Source: CAVVST01 sp963750995 (GTDB taxonomy: Bacteria; Acidobacteriota; Vicinamibacteria; Vicinamibacterales; UBA2999). From it: a stretch of 64,000 nt of DNA. Each line of letters starts with the position of its first letter. Position 1 is the first letter of the stretch. Both the position numbers and the translations under genes were made by a program. The notes beneath the pieces were generated by a model. It saw nothing but the letters and a program-made list of their open reading frames with translations, had not been told where the DNA came from and did no database searches. Below, one piece after another: positions 54,400 to 63,756 of the stretch. Location of the stretch: the NCBI GenBank assembly GCA_963750995.1, contig CAVVST010000005.1:806001-870000 (forward strand), read 5' to 3'.

Positions 54400-56139
54400 T
54401 TACTGGATGATGACCGCGAGGTGCGCGCGGCGGTTCATCGCACGTCCCTCGGCGGTGTTGTTGTCTGCAGTCGGACGCTCTTCGCCGTAGCTCACCGTCC
54501 GCAGCCGGTTGTTCGTGATCCCGCGGCTGACGAGGTAGTCGCGGACCGAGTTGGCCCGCCGCTCGCCGAGCGCGAGGTTGTATTCCACGGTTCCGATGCT
54601 GTCGCAGTGCCCTTCGATCGTCACGTTGAGACCCGGGTTCGCCTGCAGCTTCTGCACTGCGTCGTCCAGGATCTTCAACGCGTCGGGCCTGAGATTGAAG
54701 CGATCGAAGTCGAAGTGCACGTCTTCGAACATCAGCGTCGTGCGCCGGACGACCTGGATGGTTGCTGTGCCGTTGGCCGTCGCGCCGCGCGGGTCGCGCG
54801 CGGCGACAGTCGCCGGAATGTTGCCTTCCTGATTGGGCGCCGTGAACACCGTGTTCGGAGCGGTCGGGTTGTTGAACGTGCCCTGCGGCGCGCTCCACTG
54901 GTAGGTCAGCGGGTCGCCGTCGGGATCGGTGCCGGTCGCGCTGAGGTTCAGCGTCTGCCCGGGTTCGACGGTGCACGGGTCGCAGTTCACGGTCACCGTT
55001 GGCGGCCGGTTCGGCGGTGGCGCCGCAGCGGCCGGCGGCGGCGTGACCGTGTTCGTGACCGTAGTCGTCTCCTTGATCACGCGCACACGTTCGCGCTGCG
55101 GGGTCACACCCGGGTGCCACCCGAGGCGGACGTCGAAGCCCCAGGAGTTGTGGTCGATATCGAACCCGCCCACCGTCCGGCTCTGGGTGCCGAAGCTGTA
55201 GTTAGCGCCCATGTGCACGAACATGCCGTTGGTGGCCTGGAAGACGCCGCCGACCTTGATGTTGGTCGGGTCGGAGATCGGGCTGAGCAGCGGGGCGATG
55301 CTGCCGTCCTCCGCCACGTACGGCGGAGCGATGACGAGCGTGTTGTCCTTGATGACGAACTCACCCTGCCATTCAACCAGCGCGCGCAGCTTCGACCGGC
55401 TCGGGAAGCTCGCACCGAGGCCCCACGAGACGCCGTCCGATACCCGGAACTCGTCGGGGTCGCCGCGCAGCACGGCGCCCGCCATGCCGCTCATCTCGAA
55501 CTGCTGATTGAGCTCGCGGCTGACGACGAGGTCCAGATGGCCGTCCCAGTCGTTGGTGCTCGCCCAGGTGGAGCCGCTCGGGAACTTGACCATCAAGCGC
55601 GGCGCGATGCTCATCGCATCGCCGCGCGCCTGCGAGATCAGGCTCCACTTCGTGCCGACAACAATGGGCCCGCCGAGCGTCTTCGACCAGCCGCGCCGCA
55701 GGTAGGGGTATTCCTGTGAGACGCCGCCGAACTCGGGCTCCGCCGGGATGAACGTCGGCCTGACGTCGCGATCGAGACGCACCGTCCGCCAAGAGCCGAA
55801 CAGCTCCACGCGATCGCCGAGGGCGACGGCGGCGGTGAATCCGATCTGGTTGACGTCGGTGAGGCCTTGCCGACGATCGAAGTTGGCCCGGAAGACGCTG
55901 AACGACCAGCGTCCCCCGGGCATCGTCTCAGCGGTCGGCACGAACCAGAAGCCCGTGTCGCCGTTGATCGTGGGGAGCGCCGGTCGCGGGGTGCTGTCAC
56001 CCTGTAAAACGATTTCGTCCTGGGTGACCGCGGTTTGACTCGTGGTGGTCGTCGTGCCCTGCGCGGCAGGTGCCTGACCCGCGGCCGGAGCCGCGAGCGC
56101 GGCAACCAGCAGCGCGCAGGAAAGGGTACGCACTAGCAC
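54400..56139 (-). CDS. OmpA-family protein with PKD-like domain
   Basis: 579 residues. Signal peptide (LSCALLVAALAAPAAGQ), then a ~300-residue beta-rich domain like an outer-membrane barrel (ETMPGGRWSFSVFRANFDR; LELFGSWRT-type strands), a Pro-rich linker with PPPAAAAPPP, and a PKD-like repeat (LNLSATGTDPDGDPLTYQWS). The C-terminal OmpA domain has FDFDRFNLRPDALKILDDAV and IEGHCDSIGTVEYNLALGER, the peptidoglycan-binding signature. It probably ties the outer membrane to the wall. The start is GTG 56139. Confidence 0.88.
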   Translation of the reverse strand: MLVRTLSCALLVAALAAPAAGQAPAAQGTTTTTSQTAVTQDEIVLQGDSTPRPALPTINGDTGFWFVPTAETMPGGRWSFSVFRANFDRRQGLTDVNQIGFTAAVALGDRVELFGSWRTVRLDRDVRPTFIPAEPEFGGVSQEYPYLRRGWSKTLGGPIVVGTKWSLISQARGDAMSIAPRLMVKFPSGSTWASTNDWDGHLDLVVSRELNQQFEMSGMAGAVLRGDPDEFRVSDGVSWGLGASFPSRSKLRALVEWQGEFVIKDNTLVIAPPYVAEDGSIAPLLSPISDPTNIKVGGVFQATNGMFVHMGANYSFGTQSRTVGGFDIDHNSWGFDVRLGWHPGVTPQRERVRVIKETTTVTNTVTPPPAAAAPPPNRPPTVTVNCDPCTVEPGQTLNLSATGTDPDGDPLTYQWSAPQGTFNNPTAPNTVFTAPNQEGNIPATVAARDPRGATANGTATIQVVRRTTLMFEDVHFDFDRFNLRPDALKILDDAVQKLQANPGLNVTIEGHCDSIGTVEYNLALGERRANSVRDYLVSRGITNNRLRTVSYGEERPTADNNTAEGRAMNRRAHLAVIIQ

Positions 56140-56182
56140 AGCGTCTCTCTCTCATCCGGTCGAAGTCGTAGCGTCGGGGCGT

Positions 56183-56452
56183 CTATTCGCTGGTCGACGC
56201 GGTGCGGTCCATGCCGGAAACATGGGCCGTTCCGAGGGTCGTTACGTCCAGCCCGTCCTGGGGCACGAGGCGGCCGCGGCCGCCACGGCTGATCTGGCCA
56301 CCTTTGCGGCCAGCAGCGCGGGCCTCGTCTGGCGTCCATTCATGGGCCGTGCCCTTTTCGTGTGCAGCCCGCCCGCCCTTGCTGGCAATCTCGCGCTGCT
56401 TGTCGATCGACATCGAGGCGAATCCACGACGCTCTTTTCGTACTCCGTCCAC
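56183..56452 (-). CDS. KGG-repeat stress-response protein
   Basis: 89 residues with two KGG motifs: REIASKGGRAAHEKGTAHEW and EARAAGRKGGQISRGGRGR. Such GsiB/Con-10-like proteins are hydrophilic and are induced by stress or desiccation in other bacteria. The GTG start at 56452 has AGGAGG 7 bases upstream. The upstream gap (56453-56688) holds no feature I can support. Confidence 0.88.
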   Translation of the reverse strand: MDGVRKERRGFASMSIDKQREIASKGGRAAHEKGTAHEWTPDEARAAGRKGGQISRGGRGRLVPQDGLDVTTLGTAHVSGMDRTASTSE

Positions 56453-56688
56453 GGCACTCCTCCTGGTTTTTCCCCCGGCCTATGCCGGCCGCTCGGGCAA
56501 TTTGTGCTGGGCTTACAAGGCGTGTGCCCAACGCGACAAAAAGGAAATTGGAGTTGTAAGTGCCGTAAACGCAGTGCAGTAGGGGCATCAGTCGATCTGA
56601 ACAGACTGTCGGTAAGATGACGTGGAACTTTACAGTTGAGGTTAGGACTGAATCATCTCACGACGCCGCATTGAGTTACCATCGCGTA

Positions 56689-57015
56689 ATGGCCACATGC
56701 GGTCCCGCACCTCAAGACTCTACCCCCGCTTCGAATAAGAGCGGCCGAACCGTTGTATGTGTCAAGTTTCAAAAGGAACTGCCGGGACTTGATGCACCCC
56801 CCTGGCCCGGCGAACTGGGTCAGCGCATCTACGAGAAGGTCTCCGGCCAGGCATGGAAGCTATGGGAAGACCGGATGAAGATGATCCTCAATGAGTACCG
56901 CCTGATGCCCTGGCAGAAAGAGGCACAGGAACTCATTGCGAAACAGATGGAGGATTTCTTCTTCGGCGAGGGAGCGGCGCTGCCCCCCGGCTACGTGCCT
57001 CAGCAGGCCAAATAG
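56689..57015 (+). CDS. yggX: Fe(2+)-trafficking protein YggX
   Basis: 108 residues. YggX protects iron-sulfur clusters and buffers iron. The family core begins RTVVCVKFQKELPGLDAPPW with the conserved Cys, then PGELGQRIYEKVSGQAWKLW, ILNEYRLMPWQKEAQELI and MEDFFFGEG. About 18 extra residues precede the usual start. GC appears lower than in neighbours (high-50s by eye). YggX is best known from Proteobacteria, so transfer is possible. Confidence 0.92.
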   Translation: MATCGPAPQDSTPASNKSGRTVVCVKFQKELPGLDAPPWPGELGQRIYEKVSGQAWKLWEDRMKMILNEYRLMPWQKEAQELIAKQMEDFFFGEGAALPPGYVPQQAK

Positions 57016-57018
57016 GCG

Positions 57019-58278
57019 CTACAAAACGGCCAGCTCGCGATCCACGACAAACTCGAGGTGCGCGTGCGCCTCGCGCAGCGCCCGATCGACGTCATCCGGC
57101 TCGCGGCCCTTCGCGAAGATGAATCCGAGGTAGCTCTTTCCTTCCGGCAGGGGAACCAGCGTCGTGTCGGGCTTGGCGGTAATCCGGATGTCCTCGACCA
57201 GGTGCACGCGGCGCGCCTCCTCTACGCCTTCGACGCGCCGAAAAATGCCGCGCCTCGGAATCGGGATCATCATCACGCCCGACGCCGCTTCTTCACGGCA
57301 GTACGACGAGACGTCCTCTCCGATCGCGTGACGTAGCAACACCTCTTCGAGCGCGATGTTTTCGCCAAACCGGAACGCGCGTGAACACAGGCCGCCGATC
57401 GGCCGCGCCGCGACCTCGAGTACGTACACCAGGGAGTCGTCGCCACGCTCGACCCGGCACTCGGCGTGCACGGGTCCATGGTACAAGCCGATGGCGGCGC
57501 ATGCTGCGCGCACGGCGTCGACGATGCGCGCCTGAACCGCCGGCGGCGCAACTGACGGCATCCGGTAAATCGTTTCCTCGAAAAATGGACCGTCGAGCGG
57601 ATCGGGTTTGTCGATCACCGCAAACGTTTGCAACACCCCGTGAGTCAGAAGCCCTTCGACCGCGTATTCAATACCGGGAATAAAAGACTCGATCAGGACG
57701 TGCCCATGCGCCTCGTCCCGCTCGAGCCGAACGTCGCGTGCGGCGAGCAGCCGCCGCAGCCGATCGAACACGGAGGCGAGCTCCTCCGGCGTGTTGACAC
57801 GAACGACGCCCCGGCTTCCCGAAAGCGCCAGCGGCTTGACGACGATGGGATATCGGACCCGCGACGCCACCGAAGCTGGCTCCACATCTATTCGCACCGC
57901 CAGAAAATCGGGCGTCGCTAGTCTTGCGGAGCGAAACGCCTCTCGTGTCGCCAGCTTGTTTCGGCTGACCGCCGCGGCCTCCGGCGGATGACCGGGCAAT
58001 CCGAGTGCGCGGGCGAGTTGCGCGGCCAACGCCGCGGGACGATCACCAACCGCCACGATCCCGTCGATCGCCGCCGCCGCGCACGCCTCCCGCACCGCGT
58101 CGACCGCACGCGCCTCCTCATGAAAGCGCACGGGGATCGCCTGGTCCCACCACGGATCCTCGAGCTGGTCGCAGCGGTCGCTCGCAAACATGAGGCGAAC
58201 CCCGAGCGCAGCTGCCGCGTCTCCGAACGATCGAATCTGGTAGCCGGTTGTCGCCGCGACGAGAAGAACCCGCTTCAC
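57019..58278 (-). CDS. ATP-grasp ligase (partner of the radical SAM gene)
   Basis: 419 residues. Preceding domain VLLVAATTGYQIRSFGDAAA, ATP-grasp core YPIVVKPLALSGSRGVVRVN, LIESFIPGIEYAVEGLL, metal-binding VYVLEVAARPIGGLCSRAF, and a C-terminal ~100-residue domain (MMIPIPRRGIFRRVEGV; VPLPEGKSYLGFIFAKG). This layout resembles L-amino-acid ligases and related peptide-bond ATP-grasp enzymes. Its ATG overlaps the radical SAM stop by 4 bp, so both proteins are made together. Confidence 0.88.
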   Translation of the reverse strand: MKRVLLVAATTGYQIRSFGDAAAALGVRLMFASDRCDQLEDPWWDQAIPVRFHEEARAVDAVREACAAAAIDGIVAVGDRPAALAAQLARALGLPGHPPEAAAVSRNKLATREAFRSARLATPDFLAVRIDVEPASVASRVRYPIVVKPLALSGSRGVVRVNTPEELASVFDRLRRLLAARDVRLERDEAHGHVLIESFIPGIEYAVEGLLTHGVLQTFAVIDKPDPLDGPFFEETIYRMPSVAPPAVQARIVDAVRAACAAIGLYHGPVHAECRVERGDDSLVYVLEVAARPIGGLCSRAFRFGENIALEEVLLRHAIGEDVSSYCREEAASGVMMIPIPRRGIFRRVEGVEEARRVHLVEDIRITAKPDTTLVPLPEGKSYLGFIFAKGREPDDVDRALREAHAHLEFVVDRELAVL

Positions 58279-59621
58279 ACGATTTCCATCGGCTCTGCGC
58301 AGCAGTACCAGGGCTCGCTCACGTACGGTACCGGGACGCCCGCACTCGCGCGGCGCGGAGCTGCCGGAAGCTCGGCGTGTTCGCGCGCCAACGCCGCGAT
58401 CCCGGCGAACGCCTGGGCGCGCGGCATCGCCGCAGCTGCGCCGACGAAGCGCATGACCGCCGCCTGCAACGCATCGACGCGCGGGTCAGGATGGCGCCAC
58501 GGCCACGTCAGCGATGCGGCGTCGAATGGCGCCACCACTCGCCGGATGTCGTCGAGCTCGAGTAGCGGCGACCCTGCCGTCACCAGCAGGCGAATAGCGA
58601 GCTGAATCGGGGCCACCTGCTCGACGAGATCCAGTTCCTCCAGCAGGTCGAGCAGCTCGACAAAGCCGTCCAACGTCGTCCAGGGGGTAAAGGTCACGAA
58701 CGTCGGCACGAGCGTGACGCCTTCATCCCGGCACAGCCGCGCGACCGTCACGAAATCGCTTCGCGTGTGGCCCTTCCTGAGGTGTCTGAGCACGCCGTCG
58801 TCAATCGATTCGACCGCACTGCAGATGAACAGACACCCGGTCCGGCGGAGCAGCGGGATCATCGCCGCGTATTTCAGGAGATGTTCGATCTTGATCGTGA
58901 CGTCGTAGGAAAGCCCCGGGAATTCGGCTGACACGGCCTCGACCAGATGGCGCGCGTGCGTCGGTCCGTTGAGGAAATCCGGGTCGCCGAACGAAATGTG
59001 CTGCGCGCCGGCGGCGACCTGCGCGCGTACGTCGGACATCACCACCTCGGGCGGCACGACACGAAACTGACCTTCGTACACGGGGACGATCGGGCAGTGC
59101 CGGCAGAGATGTTTGCAGCCACGAGTTGCATCGGTGCTGCCGATGAGTCGCTGGGTGCCGTCAGGCATTCGCAGCGACGCATATTCCTCGAGCGGCGGCA
59201 GTCCGGATCGGTCAGGGGTAATGAAGCGCAGTTTCGGCACGCCTGCGGTCCTGGGAGCCGGGATCTGAGCCGTGATCAGATCGACCAGTTCCTGCTCGGC
59301 CTCAGGACCAAGGACGGTCACGCCTCGCTCCCGCAGCCACGCCGCATTGAGCGGAGCGTACAGGCCATACGCGCACAACCGCGCGGCTGGATTTAGCTGG
59401 CGCACCCGGTCGATGAGCGGCACCGCGAGTCGAGTCGCGGTGTGCATCGGAAGGTAGAAAGCGACGACTGCGGCGGAAACGAATTGCTCGTCTGAGATCG
59501 AGGCGCGAGATGCGTCGGCGCATACCACCTCGACCCCGGCGGCGCGCAACCACGCTGCGGGCGACGCGAGTCCGAACGGCTGGCGACCGAGATCGTAGGT
59601 GGAGATGAGCATTACGCGCAT
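58275..59621 (-). CDS. Radical SAM protein with C-terminal CCAEP tail
   Basis: 448 residues. An N-terminal B12-binding-like fold (LISTYDLGRQPFGLASPAAW; VLGPEAEQELVDLI) precedes the radical SAM domain with CKHLCRHCPIVPVYEGQF (CxxxCxxC). The protein ends EPWYCCAEPMEIV; I recall NCBI naming a CUAEP/CCAEP-tail radical SAM (seleno)protein family, in which the first Cys can be selenocysteine. Here both are Cys. The start is ATG 59621. It overlaps the ATP-grasp gene by 4 bp. Substrate unknown. Confidence 0.9.
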   Translation of the reverse strand: MRVMLISTYDLGRQPFGLASPAAWLRAAGVEVVCADASRASISDEQFVSAAVVAFYLPMHTATRLAVPLIDRVRQLNPAARLCAYGLYAPLNAAWLRERGVTVLGPEAEQELVDLITAQIPAPRTAGVPKLRFITPDRSGLPPLEEYASLRMPDGTQRLIGSTDATRGCKHLCRHCPIVPVYEGQFRVVPPEVVMSDVRAQVAAGAQHISFGDPDFLNGPTHARHLVEAVSAEFPGLSYDVTIKIEHLLKYAAMIPLLRRTGCLFICSAVESIDDGVLRHLRKGHTRSDFVTVARLCRDEGVTLVPTFVTFTPWTTLDGFVELLDLLEELDLVEQVAPIQLAIRLLVTAGSPLLELDDIRRVVAPFDAASLTWPWRHPDPRVDALQAAVMRFVGAAAAMPRAQAFAGIAALAREHAELPAAPRRASAGVPVPYVSEPWYCCAEPMEIV

Positions 59622-59632
59622 CCCCCCATTCT

Positions 59633-61180
59633 ATGGAAAAGGGCTATTCTTGCTCCGTGGCGAAACAATCGACGGCGCGCGCTGACGCAATTCCTCAGGT
59701 AGCCGACCCTCGTGATACCGCCTTCTTCGGCCACCCGCGGGGACTTGCGACGCTCTTCTTTACCGAAATGTGGGAGCGCTTCAGTTACTACGGGATGCGT
59801 GCCCTCTTGATCCTGTTCATGACCGCCGCGCCCGCAGCCGGCGGCCTTGGCTTCGACACCGCCACCGCCGGCGCCATCTACGGGCTGTACACGTCGATGG
59901 TGTACATGACCACGCTGCCCGGGGGCTGGATCGCGGACCGCCTGATCGGTCCGCAGCGAGCCGTGCTATATGGCGGCATCCTGATCGCCAGCGGCCACTT
60001 CAGCATGGCCCTGCCGTCACTCACCACCTTCTACCTCGGACTCCTCCTCATCGTCATTGGCACCGGTCTTCTGAAGGGCAACGTCAGCGTCATCGTCGGC
60101 CGGCTCTATTCGGCCAACGACGGCCGCAGGGATGCGGGCTATTCGATCTTCTACATGGGGATCAACACCGGCGCGTTCATCGCCCCGCTTGTATGCGGCT
60201 ATCTCGGCCAGCGCGTGAACTGGCATCTTGGATTCGCGGCGGCCGGCGTCGGGATGGTGCTCGGGCTGGTGCAGTACATGCTCGGACGCAAGTATCTCGG
60301 CGACGCCGGACGATATCCGGCAACCAGCGGCTCACCGGATGCGATAGCGCGACAGCGCCGCAGCGCGTTGACCTGGTCGACTGTTGTTGCCGCACTGCTG
60401 ATCGGCGGCGGGCTGGCGGTATACTCCGGCATCCTGCCGGTGACGCCGACGCAGATTGCCGACGCCGCAGGCTACTTCCTGCTCGGCCTGACAGTCGCGT
60501 TCTTCGGGTGGCTGTATCTGAGTACCGGTTGGACGCCGGTCGAGCGCAGGCAGCTCTACGTCATTGGCGTCCTGTTCCTCGGCGCCGCGCTGTTCTGGTC
60601 GGAGTTCGAGCAGGCTGGTTCGACGCTGAACCTGTTCGCCGATCGCAGCACGCGCACCTCGCTCCTCGGCTGGAGCTTCCCTAGCACGTGGTTTCAGTCG
60701 CTGAACTCGCTCTTCATCATCACGCTCGCGCCGCTCTTCGCTTGGATGTGGGTGCGGCTGTCGCGGCGTGGCGCCGAGCCGTCGAGCCCGGCAAAGTTCG
60801 GTTGGGGACTGGTGCTCGTGGGCGCCGGTTTCGCCGTGCTGGTAGGTGGTGCCGTGCTGGCCGAGCGCGGCGTCATGGTCAGTCCCATGTGGCTGGTCGT
60901 CGTCTACTTCCTCCACACCTGCGGCGAGCTGTTCCTCAGCCCCGTCGGCCTCAGCGCGATGAGCAAGCTGGCGCCGCTACGGATCGGCGGCCTGATCATG
61001 GGCGTCTGGTTCCTGGCCGCGGCCGTGGGCAACTACATCGGCGGCCGCCTGGCCGGCTTCTACGAGGCCATGACGCTGCCCAGCCTGTTCGGTGCCGTCG
61101 CCGCGTTCGGCATTGGCGCCGGCGTCCTGCTCCTGTTCCTCGCGCCCTCGATGCGGCGGTGGACCGAACCGGCGCGGTAA
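59633..61180 (+). CDS. POT-family peptide/H+ symporter
   Basis: 515 residues with about 14 helices. POT/PTR2 transporters import di- and tripeptides with protons. Motifs: FFTEMWERFSYYGMRALLIL (ExxERF), YTSMVYMTTLPGGWIADRLI, IGTGLLKGNVSVIVG, FYMGINTGAFIAPLVCGYL. ATG 59633 is 11 bp from the divergent radical SAM start; GTG 59657 is an alternative. No frame problem. Confidence 0.92.
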   Translation: MEKGYSCSVAKQSTARADAIPQVADPRDTAFFGHPRGLATLFFTEMWERFSYYGMRALLILFMTAAPAAGGLGFDTATAGAIYGLYTSMVYMTTLPGGWIADRLIGPQRAVLYGGILIASGHFSMALPSLTTFYLGLLLIVIGTGLLKGNVSVIVGRLYSANDGRRDAGYSIFYMGINTGAFIAPLVCGYLGQRVNWHLGFAAAGVGMVLGLVQYMLGRKYLGDAGRYPATSGSPDAIARQRRSALTWSTVVAALLIGGGLAVYSGILPVTPTQIADAAGYFLLGLTVAFFGWLYLSTGWTPVERRQLYVIGVLFLGAALFWSEFEQAGSTLNLFADRSTRTSLLGWSFPSTWFQSLNSLFIITLAPLFAWMWVRLSRRGAEPSSPAKFGWGLVLVGAGFAVLVGGAVLAERGVMVSPMWLVVVYFLHTCGELFLSPVGLSAMSKLAPLRIGGLIMGVWFLAAAVGNYIGGRLAGFYEAMTLPSLFGAVAAFGIGAGVLLLFLAPSMRRWTEPAR

Positions 61181-61183
61181 GCC

Positions 61184-61960
61184 GTGGCGCTCGAAAAGTA
61201 TCGACAGAAGCGCGACTTCACGCAGTCGCCCGAACCGGCGGGGAACAAGCCTCGCAAGTCGCCGTCCGGCCGCGCGCCACGTTTCTTCTGTGTGCAGAAG
61301 CATCTCGCAAGCCATCTGCATTACGACCTTCGCCTCGAACATGACGGCGTGCTGCTCTCGTGGGCCGTTCCGAAGGGCCCGTCGCTCGACCCGTCAACCA
61401 AGCGCCTCGCCATGCACGTCGAGGATCACCCGATCGAGTACGGCACGTTCGAAGGCGTCATCCCTTCGGGTTATGGTGCCGGTATCGTCATGCTCTGGGA
61501 CCAGGGTACGTGGACGCCTGAAGTTGACGACGTGGACGCGGCGTTTAAGAAGGGCGACCTGAAGTTCACGCTGAACGGGTACAAGCTCAAAGGGTCGTGG
61601 GTGCTCGTCCGGACGAAAGGCGCGCGATGGTCGTCGGGCGGCGACGATCGCTCGTGGCTGCTGATCAAGCATCGCGACGATTGGGCGGGCGACGTGGACA
61701 TCGCGGAGTTCGCGCCGCTCAGCGTGAAAAGCGAAGGGGACTTCGCGGAGATCCTCTCCGCGGACAATCCCGACATCTGGCAGTCGAACCGCCCGGCGCA
61801 GGGTGGCGAGGCGGGAGCGATGTTCGAAAAGATCATCGCCCGGGCGCTCGCAATGCGTTCAGATCGTTCGGGTAGTTCGGATCGTTCGAGCCGTTCGACG
61901 ACGTCGTCCAAGCGGAAGGCTGTTGTCCGGAAGAAGACCAGCGCCAGGAAGACGCGCTGA
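61184..61960 (+). CDS. Stand-alone LigD-type 3'-phosphoesterase
   Basis: 258 residues. The core matches the phosphoesterase domain of LigD, which trims 3' ends during non-homologous end joining: RFFCVQKHLASHLHYDLRLE with the HxH, LLSWAVPKGPSLDPSTKRLA and VEDHPIEYGTFEGVIPSGYG. The Ser/Asp/Arg-rich C-terminus (DRSGSSDRSSRSTTSSKRKA) is encoded by repeated TTCGG words. No ligase or Ku gene is seen nearby. The GTG start at 61184 is 3 bp after the transporter stop. Confidence 0.9.
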   Translation: MALEKYRQKRDFTQSPEPAGNKPRKSPSGRAPRFFCVQKHLASHLHYDLRLEHDGVLLSWAVPKGPSLDPSTKRLAMHVEDHPIEYGTFEGVIPSGYGAGIVMLWDQGTWTPEVDDVDAAFKKGDLKFTLNGYKLKGSWVLVRTKGARWSSGGDDRSWLLIKHRDDWAGDVDIAEFAPLSVKSEGDFAEILSADNPDIWQSNRPAQGGEAGAMFEKIIARALAMRSDRSGSSDRSSRSTTSSKRKAVVRKKTSARKTR

Positions 61961-62965
61961 CTACGCGACCGGCTCGGCGTTAAAGGGTTCGCGCTCGGAT
62001 GACAGCAGGCGCTGACTGAGCACGGTCCACACGGCGAGCGACAGCCGCCGCCGGTGATGCCGCGCGATTTCGGTGCACCAGAACCTGCCAAGCACGGGTT
62101 CGGTGCCCGGCTCGAGATCGCCGAGTTCCAACGGCCGCTTGTGCTCGGCTTCGTAGCGCGTGAGCGCGTCGACCGATGGCCGCCCGGTGTTGGCGATCAC
62201 GACGTCGACCGGCCGGCCAATCGCGTCAGAGATCCAGCGAACGCCGTCCGCGGCGGTAAATCCGGCCATTCCCCGCCCTTCGGTCAGCAGGTTCGAGATG
62301 ACGATGATCGGTCCACGCATCTCGGCGAGCGCGTCCTTCACCCCGCGCACGAGCAGTGGCGGCATGAGACTCGTAAAAAAGCTGCCCGGCCCGATGATGA
62401 CGGCGTCAAAGGAACGAATCGCCTCGGCCACTGCCGGGTGAATCGGCACGTCAGGTTCCAGCCACACGCGCTTGACCTGGTGGCCGCGCGACTGCCCGGC
62501 GTCCACTTCTACTTCGCCCCGCGTCTGCGTGCCGTCGCCATATTCCGCGCAGATTGATGCCGGCTCGGTGCTCACCGGCCAGACCCGTCCCCGGCATCCG
62601 AGCAGCGCGCGAAGTCCGTCCACGGCGGCCAGGAAATCACCGCTGTACTGTTCCATCATCGACAGCAGCAGATTGCCGCCGGTGTGTCCCGCGAGCCGGT
62701 CATGGTGCTCGAGCGTCGGCAGGCGCGACAGCAGCACCCGCCGCGCTTCACCTTCGTTGCGGGCCAGCGCCAGCGCGACCTTGAGGACGTCCCCCGGGGG
62801 CAGGACGCCCAGCTCATCACGAAGCTGTCCGGAGCTGCCGCCACTGTCGAACATCGTGACAACCGCGTTCGGCGTGAGCCACGGATTGGTCTTGAGCCCG
62901 CCAAGCAGGCTGGGCAGCCCGGTGCCACCGCCAACGCAGCCGACGTTCAGTTCGCGAAGCTGCAT
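61961..62965 (-). CDS. yvcK: YvcK/CofD-family gluconeogenesis factor
   Basis: 334 residues. YvcK proteins are needed for growth on gluconeogenic carbon and for cell-wall homeostasis in Firmicutes. Signature: LNVGCVGGGTGLPSLLGGL, MFDSGGSSGQLRDELGVLPP (Asp/Ser in the UDP-sugar site), LAGHTGGNLLL, and FDAVIIGPGSFFTSLMPPLL. The start ATG is at 62965. It converges with the LigD-type gene with no gap. Confidence 0.92.
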   Translation of the reverse strand: MQLRELNVGCVGGGTGLPSLLGGLKTNPWLTPNAVVTMFDSGGSSGQLRDELGVLPPGDVLKVALALARNEGEARRVLLSRLPTLEHHDRLAGHTGGNLLLSMMEQYSGDFLAAVDGLRALLGCRGRVWPVSTEPASICAEYGDGTQTRGEVEVDAGQSRGHQVKRVWLEPDVPIHPAVAEAIRSFDAVIIGPGSFFTSLMPPLLVRGVKDALAEMRGPIIVISNLLTEGRGMAGFTAADGVRWISDAIGRPVDVVIANTGRPSVDALTRYEAEHKRPLELGDLEPGTEPVLGRFWCTEIARHHRRRLSLAVWTVLSQRLLSSEREPFNAEPVA

Positions 62966-63041
62966 TTACCGGCGTTGTCCTTTCCCAGGGCCGGCACCAG
63001 ACCCATCCGAGCAGTCCACGAAGATCATTCTAGAATGAACC

Positions 63042-63752
63042 ATGGACTCGTGGCGGCACTCGGCCGCGGCGCTCGTCACCGACCTGCAGCGAGTGTTCGC
63101 TGGTCGTCTCCGCTCGCTGGTCGCCTACGGCCCCCGAGTCGAAGGCGTGGCGGAAGCCCCGCTCACCTGCCTTGCCCTGGTTGATTCTCTCGGCGTGACC
63201 GACCTGGACGCGTGCGCGAAGCTGGCCCACCAGTGGGAGCGCCACGGACTGGCCATTCCCCTGATCCTGCCGGACCAGGAATTCCGCCGCTCGCTCGACG
63301 CGTTCCCGCTCGAGTACGCGGAAATCCTCCGTGCACACGAGCGCATCTTCGGCGCGGATCCATTCGACGGCATTTCGATTTCGCGCGAGGATTTGCGCCG
63401 CGCCTGCGAAACCCAGGTCAAGAGTCATCTTCTCCATCTGCGCGAGGCCTTCATGGAGACGGGCGGGCGGCCGCAGGCCATTGCCGATCTCGTGCGCACA
63501 TCCGCGCCGGCGTTTGCGGCCCTCCTGAGAAACGTGGCACGCCTGAACGGCGGCGCCTCGTCGGGGCGCGTCGACGCCACCCGCGAGGGCGCCCATGCCG
63601 CGGGCCTCGCCGACGCCATCGTGGCCGACGTCCTGGCGCTCGACCGGCCGGAAACGATTCCGATTCCGACTACTGACACAGCACGGCTCTTCCCGCAGTA
63701 CCTCGCCGCCGTAGAACAGCTCGCTCGCGTCGTCGACAGCTGGCGCGCGTAA
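63042..63752 (+). CDS. Uncharacterised protein, possible nucleotidyltransferase fold
   Basis: 236 residues, soluble. The N-terminal half (FAGRLRSLVAYGPRVEGVAE, LTCLALVDSLGVTDLDAC) vaguely recalls nucleotidyltransferase folds, but the Asp pair expected in the active site is not clear. The C-terminal half is helical (LREAFMETGGRPQAIADLVR). It may be related to proteins common in Acidobacteriota. No firm function. Confidence 0.5.
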   Translation: MDSWRHSAAALVTDLQRVFAGRLRSLVAYGPRVEGVAEAPLTCLALVDSLGVTDLDACAKLAHQWERHGLAIPLILPDQEFRRSLDAFPLEYAEILRAHERIFGADPFDGISISREDLRRACETQVKSHLLHLREAFMETGGRPQAIADLVRTSAPAFAALLRNVARLNGGASSGRVDATREGAHAAGLADAIVADVLALDRPETIPIPTTDTARLFPQYLAAVEQLARVVDSWRA

Positions 63753-63756
63753 TGCG

